DNA of 64,000 bases, taken from positions 1,736,001-1,800,000 of the forward strand of contig JADJXJ010000001.1 of NCBI GenBank assembly GCA_016715945.1. Direction: 5' to 3'. Under the pieces are notes generated by a model. It had not been told where the DNA came from. It did not search any database and was given only the letters and a program-made list of their open reading frames with translations. Positions 59,310 to 64,000 of this stretch are shown here, piece after piece. A program made the translations under genes and the position numbers. Positions within the stretch are counted from its first letter, which is position 1, and each line of letters opens with the position of its first letter. The DNA is from Bacteroidota bacterium (lineage in GTDB: Bacteria > Bacteroidota > Bacteroidia > Bacteroidales > F082).

Positions 59310-62270
59310 TTAAAGGTTTACGTTAACTCCAAACGTGAAGGTTCTTGTTTTGGGGTAGATGTTGTACTGATCGAGACCAAAGGAGGTACCTGAGAAGGTA
59401 ATCTCGGGATCAATACCTGAATAGTTGGTGAGTGTGAGCAGGTTGTTTGAAGCAAAATAAACGCGGATGTTTTTGAACTGACCCACATTTTTGAGGTTGT
59501 AACCCAGGGTAAGGTTATCCAGGCGGAGGAAGGAGCCATCTTCGAGGTAATAGCTGCTGAGTTTGGGGTTGTCGTTCAGACCTCTTGCTTTTTCGTCGAG
59601 GGCCGAACGCAACACATTGATATCCGGCAGCCAGATCGGGTTGCCGAAGATCAGCCTGGTGGTGTTGAAGATCTGATAACCATAGACGCCACGGAGCGAG
59701 AAGCTGAAATCAAAGTTTTTGGCAAACGTGAAATAGTTCGACCAGCCGATTTCGAAGTCGGGTTGTGCATCGCCCACCACACGGCGTTCGGCCAGTGCGA
59801 GATCGCGCGTTACGCCACCGGCTGCCGTGTAGAAGAGGAATTTGCCATCCTGCGATAAACCCGCATACTCGGGCATGTACCAGGTGCCGAGCGGTTTCCC
59901 GGGTTCAACAATCTGTGTCCAGTTCAGATCGCCAACCAGACCACGGCCCGATAGCCAACCTTCGCGAAGCTCCGACCAGTTAAATTCGTCGTTCGAAAGC
60001 GACTTAACCATCTGCTTGTATGTGGTGAATACCATCGTAGTCTTCCAGTCGAAATTTTTCTTGCGTACCGGATAATACTGCACAAAAGCTTCGAAGCCGG
60101 TCACCTGGAAATTACCTACGTTGGCCCAGATACGGTCAACCGGGTATGGGGGCACCGGCACAGAGTAGTTGCCAAGCAGGTCGTAGGTGTTTTTGCGGAA
60201 AAAGTCGAAAGTACCTGATACTTTGTCGTTATAAAGACCCCAGTCGAGACCAATGTTGAGTTCGGCATTTTCTTCCCATTTCAGGTTGGGGTTGGCGTTG
60301 TGGGCGTAGCGGAAAAGGATAGCCTCTTCACCGGTTTCGAAGTTAATGGTGTTGCCTGCTGCAATGTAATATGCGATTGCATTGTAGTTGCCAAATTCCT
60401 GGTTACCGGTGATGCCGTAACCTACACGCAGACGCAGGTTGTTCACAAAATCAAGATTGCTCATGAAATCCTCTGAAGTGATGTTCCACATGGCAGAAGC
60501 CGATGGAAACCAGCCCCATTTGTTATTTGCACCAAACTTTGACGAGCCGTCGCGACGCAGGGTTGCAGTGAAGAAATATTTAGAATCGAAATTATAGATG
60601 GCACGTCCGAAAAGCGAAATCAGCCTGTTGGTGCTCTTGTAGGAGCGGATGTCGCCCGGGTTGACGGTTTGCAACATCGACAGGTCATGCGAGCGGGTGT
60701 AATTGATAAAGGGTTTGTTGCCTTGTGCAGAGAAACCGGTGAAAGTTTCCTGTTGCCATGAGTGGCCACCTACCAGGTTGAGGTCGTGCTTGCCAAACTC
60801 CTTCTTATACCGCAGGGTGGTTTCAAGCACCTTCGATTCGAAGTTGTTGTATCCGCGGCGACCATAGCCTGTGGTTGTTCCGAGGCGCATGGTGGAAGGC
60901 TCGAAATAGAACGACTCATCGTCGTTACGCGTATAGCCAAGGTTGGCGCCCAGAAGCAGACCCTTGTACAAGTCAAGCTCAGCTTTCATGAAACCAAAGA
61001 AACGCTTGGCATCGCGCTCGTTTTGAATATTTTCGATTACTCCAAGCGGATTCCAGTAATTGAAGCTGCGCTGGGTGTCATAAAGTTTACCTGTGTTGTC
61101 GCGTACAGGGTCGGTGGGGTTGCGCTGGAAAGTCTGATAGAACACATCGTTCGGGCCATTGCCTTCGTAGCTGATGTAGTCGTTGCGTTCGAAGGTGCCC
61201 GAGAGGCCAGCCGAAACCGTCAGCTTGTCATTAAGCCCTTTCTGGTCAATATTGATGCGGCCGGTGGTACGTATTTTCTGTGTTCCTTTAACCACACCGG
61301 TAAAGTCCTGATGCGAGAGGGAGGTGCGGAAGGCGCTGTTTTTTGTACCTCCTGCAAAGCTCAGGTTGTAGTTCTGTGAGAGGCCTGTGCGGTAGATCTG
61401 GTCCTGCCAGTCCACGTCGGCCCCGCCATCCTGGAAATTGAGGTTGTTGTCTTTCACATACTGCCTGATTTCGTCGGCAGTGAGCAGGTCGAGCCTGCGA
61501 GCCACCTGGTCGGCCGAAACGTAGGTGTTGAAGTCGATGCTGGTGGATTCAGCGCCTTTTTGTCCGCGCTTGGTAGTGATGATGATGACCCCGTTGGCAC
61601 CGCGCGAACCATAGATTGCGGCAGCAGAAGCATCCTTGAGAACGTTCCACGATTCGATATCCTCAGGTGCAATGGTTGTGGGATCCACACCCGGTATTCC
61701 GTCAACGACATAAAGTGGCGATGTGCCGGTGGCCAAAGCCGAAGCTCCCCTGATCTTGACGTCGAAACCGGCGTTAGGGTCGCCCCCACGTTTGGTAACG
61801 GTTACCCCGGCAATCTTGCCCTGGATACCTTGCACCGGGTCCTGAAGCACACCGGCATTCATTTCAGAAGCACTGATGCTGGCCACGGCTCCTGTGCGGT
61901 CGCTCTTCTTTTGCACACCATAACCAATAACCACAAATTCCTCAAGGCTGAGGGCATCGGGCGTAAGTTCGAAGTTGACCGTGATGGTCTGGTTTGCGGC
62001 GAGCCTCACCTGACGCGAGCTGACCACATAACCCACGAAGCTTGCTTCGACGGTTATGTCGCCGGCCGGCACATTGCTGAGAGTGAAAGCTCCGTCAAAA
62101 TCCGTTGAAGCGCCAATCAGGGTACCTTTGACAATGACATTGGCGCCCGGCATTGTTTCGCCGGTCGACTTGTCTCTCACAGTACCCTTCACGCTTCCTG
62201 TTTGCCCGAATACTGCCGCCGAGATAAACATACCCAGCAGCATTGGCAGGAATCGTTTGGAGTTAATCAT
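59310..62270 (-). CDS. SusC/RagA-family TonB-dependent outer-membrane transporter
   Basis: The 986-residue protein has a signal peptide (FLPMLLGMFISAAVFGQ). A carboxypeptidase-regulatory-like N-terminal domain (SVKGTVRDKSTGETMPGANVIVKG, GAFTLSNVPAGDITVEASFVGY) is followed by the SusC-specific TonB-dependent plug start LEEFVVIGYGVQKKSDRTGAVAS, DPVQGIQGKIAGVTV, GGDPNAGFDVKIRGASAL, LYVVDGIPG and DASAAAIYGSRGANGVIIITTK. The 22-stranded barrel runs to the C-terminal NIYPKTRTFTFGVNVNL. It imports oligosaccharides together with SusD. It is divergent from the LacI-family gene, which probably controls it. Confidence 0.96.
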   Translation of the reverse strand: MINSKRFLPMLLGMFISAAVFGQTGSVKGTVRDKSTGETMPGANVIVKGTLIGASTDFDGAFTLSNVPAGDITVEASFVGYVVSSRQVRLAANQTITVNFELTPDALSLEEFVVIGYGVQKKSDRTGAVASISASEMNAGVLQDPVQGIQGKIAGVTVTKRGGDPNAGFDVKIRGASALATGTSPLYVVDGIPGVDPTTIAPEDIESWNVLKDASAAAIYGSRGANGVIIITTKRGQKGAESTSIDFNTYVSADQVARRLDLLTADEIRQYVKDNNLNFQDGGADVDWQDQIYRTGLSQNYNLSFAGGTKNSAFRTSLSHQDFTGVVKGTQKIRTTGRINIDQKGLNDKLTVSAGLSGTFERNDYISYEGNGPNDVFYQTFQRNPTDPVRDNTGKLYDTQRSFNYWNPLGVIENIQNERDAKRFFGFMKAELDLYKGLLLGANLGYTRNDDESFYFEPSTMRLGTTTGYGRRGYNNFESKVLETTLRYKKEFGKHDLNLVGGHSWQQETFTGFSAQGNKPFINYTRSHDLSMLQTVNPGDIRSYKSTNRLISLFGRAIYNFDSKYFFTATLRRDGSSKFGANNKWGWFPSASAMWNITSEDFMSNLDFVNNLRLRVGYGITGNQEFGNYNAIAYYIAAGNTINFETGEEAILFRYAHNANPNLKWEENAELNIGLDWGLYNDKVSGTFDFFRKNTYDLLGNYSVPVPPYPVDRIWANVGNFQVTGFEAFVQYYPVRKKNFDWKTTMVFTTYKQMVKSLSNDEFNWSELREGWLSGRGLVGDLNWTQIVEPGKPLGTWYMPEYAGLSQDGKFLFYTAAGGVTRDLALAERRVVGDAQPDFEIGWSNYFTFAKNFDFSFSLRGVYGYQIFNTTRLIFGNPIWLPDINVLRSALDEKARGLNDNPKLSSYYLEDGSFLRLDNLTLGYNLKNVGQFKNIRVYFASNNLLTLTNYSGIDPEITFSGTSFGLDQYNIYPKTRTFTFGVNVNL

Positions 62271-62364
62271 AAATTTACTTTTTGTGTTAGTGAATTGAAG
62301 TTTAAAAAAAATGACCCTTTAATTGTTTTGCTTTTAACAACTGATGGGTTGTAGATGAGCAATA

Positions 62365-62372
62365 CAAAAATA
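62365..62372 (-). promoter_or_regulatory. -7 element (TATTTTTG) for the susC-susD-susE operon
   Basis: The minus strand reads TATTTTTG, an exact TAnnTTTG match about 95 bp before the susC ATG. A candidate LacI site lies 54 bp further upstream. Confidence 0.45.
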
Positions 62373-62425
62373 ATGAATCTTTAATGCATTTTTGATTTCG
62401 CCTTGATACGCATTTGTAAATTCAA

Positions 62426-62438
62426 TGCAAACGATTGA
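62426..62438 (+). promoter_or_regulatory. candidate LacI-family operator, susC-proximal copy
   Basis: TGCAAACGATTGA matches the reverse complement of the lacI-proximal site at 62538-62550 at 12 of 13 positions. The core CAAACGATTG is a near-palindrome with central CG, the usual form of a LacI/GalR-family operator. Confidence 0.5.
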
Positions 62439-62537
62439 GATTTTAAAGATTATGAATAAGCCGGCAGGAAAGAACGCAGAAATGTACTAACTTTATGGCC
62501 TGAAATAAAAAGGGTTCAGAGTCTATCACCTTTTAAA

Positions 62538-62550
62538 TCAAACGTTTGCA
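62538..62550 (-). promoter_or_regulatory. candidate LacI-family operator, lacI-proximal copy overlapping its ribosome-binding region
   Basis: The minus strand reads TGCAAACGTTTGA and contains the perfect 10-bp palindrome CAAACGTTTG (62539-62548), 4 bp before the lacI-type ATG. Binding here would repress the regulator gene itself. Confidence 0.5.
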
Positions 62551-62552
62551 CC

Positions 62553-63566
62553 ATGAAGCGCCAAATCACCATCAAAGATATTGCCCAAAAGCTCAGCCTT
62601 TCCACCTCCACAGTATCCAGGGCGCTTAAGGATCATCCGGACATCAGTCCGAAAACGCGCACTGCCGTCAAAGAGCTGGCGGCCCTGCTGGGCTACAGGC
62701 CAAACCGCATCGCCCTGAACCTGCGAAACAACTCCACGCGCACAATCGGCCTAATCATCCCTGAGATTGAACACTATTTTTTCTCGGCCATCATCAATGG
62801 CATCGAGGAGGTGGCCTACAAAAACGACTACAGCGTGATGGTGTTTCAGTCGAACGAGTCGTACAAACGGGAAGTACTCAATACACAGGCCGTGCTGACC
62901 AATAGGGTAGATGGTGTTCTGGTATCCTACAGCAAAGAAACCAGCGATTTCTCTCACTTCCAGAAGCTGGTGGACAACGAAATCCCGGTGGTGTTTTTCG
63001 ACCGCGTGACCGATCAGGTGGAAGCCGACCAGGTGCTTGCCGATGATTACCAGGGTGCTTTTCTGGCTGTGAACCACCTTATTGAAAAGGGTTGCAGGAA
63101 GGTTGCACATTTTGCCGCTCCGCAGAACCTCCAGATTGGCAAACAGCGTCTGGCCGGCTACCACGATGCCTTGCTAAAACACAATATTCCTTTCGATCAC
63201 AACCTGGTTTTGCTTGCCGACACCTACGAAACGGCGCGCAAAGCCGCCCATGATATCCTGCGCAAACCCAATGCTCCGGATGGTTTCTTTGCTGTGAACG
63301 ATATGTCGGCCATTGCCATCATCAAAGCCGCAAAAGATCTGGGCAAACGTGTGCCTGAGGATGTGAAGGTGGTAGGCTTCGAAAACAGCAAATCGGCCAT
63401 GTTCAGCGATCCGGAGCTCACCACAGTTGACCAGTTCGGTTTTGAGCTCGGACGCGAAGCCTGCCAGGTATTGCTGCGCAGGCTAAAAGACCAGGACAAA
63501 AATGAACCTTTCCGCCCTGTCAAAAAAGTCATCAAGACAAAACTTGTGGTGCGCAGTTCAACCTAA
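62553..63566 (+). CDS. LacI/GalR-family transcriptional regulator
   Basis: The 337-residue regulator has the N-terminal helix-turn-helix and hinge typical of LacI (ITIKDIAQKLSLSTSTVSRALKDHPDISPKTRTAVKELAALLGYRPNRIALNLRNN). A periplasmic-binding-protein-like sensor domain starts at TRTIGLIIPEIEHYFFSAIINGIEE and shows VPVVFFDRV-type strands (here IPVVFFDRVTD), AFLAVNHLIEKGCRKVAHFA, DGFFAVNDMSAIAIIKAAKDLG and VVGFENSKSAMFSDPELTTVDQ. It is divergent from the susC operon with a 282-bp shared control region holding two matching 13-bp sites, so it likely regulates that operon and itself in response to an imported sugar. Confidence 0.95.
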   Translation: MKRQITIKDIAQKLSLSTSTVSRALKDHPDISPKTRTAVKELAALLGYRPNRIALNLRNNSTRTIGLIIPEIEHYFFSAIINGIEEVAYKNDYSVMVFQSNESYKREVLNTQAVLTNRVDGVLVSYSKETSDFSHFQKLVDNEIPVVFFDRVTDQVEADQVLADDYQGAFLAVNHLIEKGCRKVAHFAAPQNLQIGKQRLAGYHDALLKHNIPFDHNLVLLADTYETARKAAHDILRKPNAPDGFFAVNDMSAIAIIKAAKDLGKRVPEDVKVVGFENSKSAMFSDPELTTVDQFGFELGREACQVLLRRLKDQDKNEPFRPVKKVIKTKLVVRSST

Positions 63567-63913
63567 CCGGCTGCATCAAGCTCAAGCGCAGGGTCCCAAA
63601 ACAGCTCCCTGAAGCGCACCACCCTGTCGTCCACCACTTCCACACCTTCCTGCTCAAGCAGCTGCTGCATCAAACCGGGCCAGCCGAAATGATGTTTTCC
63701 GGTTAACATTCCATTGCGATTGACCACCCGGTGTGCAGGTATTCCCCGATTGCTCCGGTGGCTTTGATTCATGGCCCAGCCAACCATACGTGCAGCCGAT
63801 TTTGCACCAAGATAAGCCGCTATGGCCCCGTACGATGTCACCCTGCCGTAAGGTACAAGCGCCACCACCGCATACACGGCCTCGAAAAAAGAATCGTCAG
63901 CTTTTTGCGACAT
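63563..63913 (-). CDS. alkyltransferase-like (ATL/MGMT-family) DNA-binding protein lacking the active-site Cys
   Basis: The 116-residue protein has the O6-alkylguanine-DNA alkyltransferase C-terminal fold: FFEAVYAVVALVPYGRVTSYGAIAAYLG (recognition helix region), SAARMVGWAMNQSHR, and IPAHRVVNRNGMLTGK. In active MGMT this motif is PCHRV; here the Cys is Ala (PAHRV), so it cannot transfer the alkyl group and should act as an ATL that flags O6-alkylguanine for nucleotide excision repair. Its start overlaps the 3' end of trmB by 17 bp. Its stop overlaps that of the convergent LacI-type gene. Confidence 0.9.
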   Translation of the reverse strand: MSQKADDSFFEAVYAVVALVPYGRVTSYGAIAAYLGAKSAARMVGWAMNQSHRSNRGIPAHRVVNRNGMLTGKHHFGWPGLMQQLLEQEGVEVVDDRVVRFRELFWDPALELDAAG

Positions 63914-64000
63914 CGCCCAGCGAAAACATGATATACTTGATGCTCAAACCCTGCGAAAGCCACATCTGTTCGTAAAATGTGCGTATGCGTTTCACATCCA
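63897..64000 (-). CDS. trmB: tRNA (guanine-N7-)-methyltransferase TrmB, C-terminal fragment (cut by window end)
   Basis: The minus strand carries an open frame entering from the window edge and ending at the TGA on 63897-63899. Only the last 33 residues are in view: DVKRIRTFYEQMWLSQG, then LSIKYIMFSLG and a short tail. The RTFYEQMWLxxGLSIKYI pattern is the usual C-terminus of Bacteroidota TrmB, which makes m7G46 in tRNA. Assignment rests on a short segment. It overlaps the ATL start by 17 bp in another frame, so the two are co-transcribed. Confidence 0.7.
   Translation of the reverse strand, partial: DVKRIRTFYEQMWLSQGLSIKYIMFSLGDVAKS

Noticed and set aside
55898..63566. Possibility that the SusCDE/LacI block is a recently acquired element
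   Set aside because: It neighbours a tRNA gene, but I see no integrase, direct repeat of the tRNA end, or clear composition change.

Overview
The window looks like chromosomal DNA of a free-living member of the Bacteroidota. The evidence is a SusC/SusD/SusE outer-membrane uptake operon, five proteins with type IX secretion (T9SS) C-terminal sorting domains, a PorP/SprF protein, an aromatic amino acid hydroxylase, a fused alpha-beta E1 dehydrogenase, and many TAnnTTTG -7 promoter elements just upstream of start codons. The class or genus cannot be fixed from this sequence. I see no insertion sequence, phage, CRISPR array or rRNA operon, and coding density is high.

Layout, left to right. At 1-8.5 kb are housekeeping genes: a beta-mannosidase cut by the window start, rlmH, a secreted beta-helix protein, a beta-CASP metallo-beta-lactamase, a TPR lipoprotein, def, ruvX and dapD. 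At 8.6-18.4 kb are a giant secreted CotH-type protein, an exported nitroreductase, a glycosyltransferase 9 / Sua5 pair, a fused 2-oxoacid dehydrogenase E1 and a C-terminal processing protease. At 18.4-28.5 kb a three-gene minus-strand operon encodes a 2243-residue modular adhesin with a gliding-type sorting domain, an OmpA-like envelope protein and a PorP/SprF outer-membrane protein. Both junctions are 4-bp ATGA overlaps.

At 29-36.3 kb are a dihydroorotate-dehydrogenase-like protein, a ceramidase-like membrane protein, an old-yellow-enzyme reductase and the tyrosine degradation operon (hmgA, hppD, fahA, flavin reductase). At 36.5-45.6 kb are two tandem gingipain-like (C25) secreted cysteine proteases. 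They are followed by a convergent phenylalanine-hydroxylase-type gene, pcm, a Gfo/Idh/MocA oxidoreductase, and a lipoprotein coupled to a polyprenyl-phosphate sugar transferase. At 51.7-55.8 kb are a DUF4294 protein, clpX, clpP, tig and tRNA-Leu(UAG). At 55.9-63.6 kb is a susE-susD-susC operon divergent from a LacI-family regulator. The window ends with an alkyltransferase-like gene and the 3' end of trmB.

Taken together, the window suggests a protein- and polysaccharide-degrading lifestyle. Secreted C25 proteases and T9SS surface proteins act outside the cell. Phe hydroxylase plus hppD, hmgA and fahA would burn the aromatic amino acids released. A LacI-controlled SusCDE system imports a glycan that may be maltodextrin-like. 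The most noteworthy systems are the adhesin/OmpA/PorP operon with its six-fold 255-residue super-repeat, and the protease pair lying among Phe/Tyr catabolic genes. The families involved are known; I found no system I could defend as wholly new.
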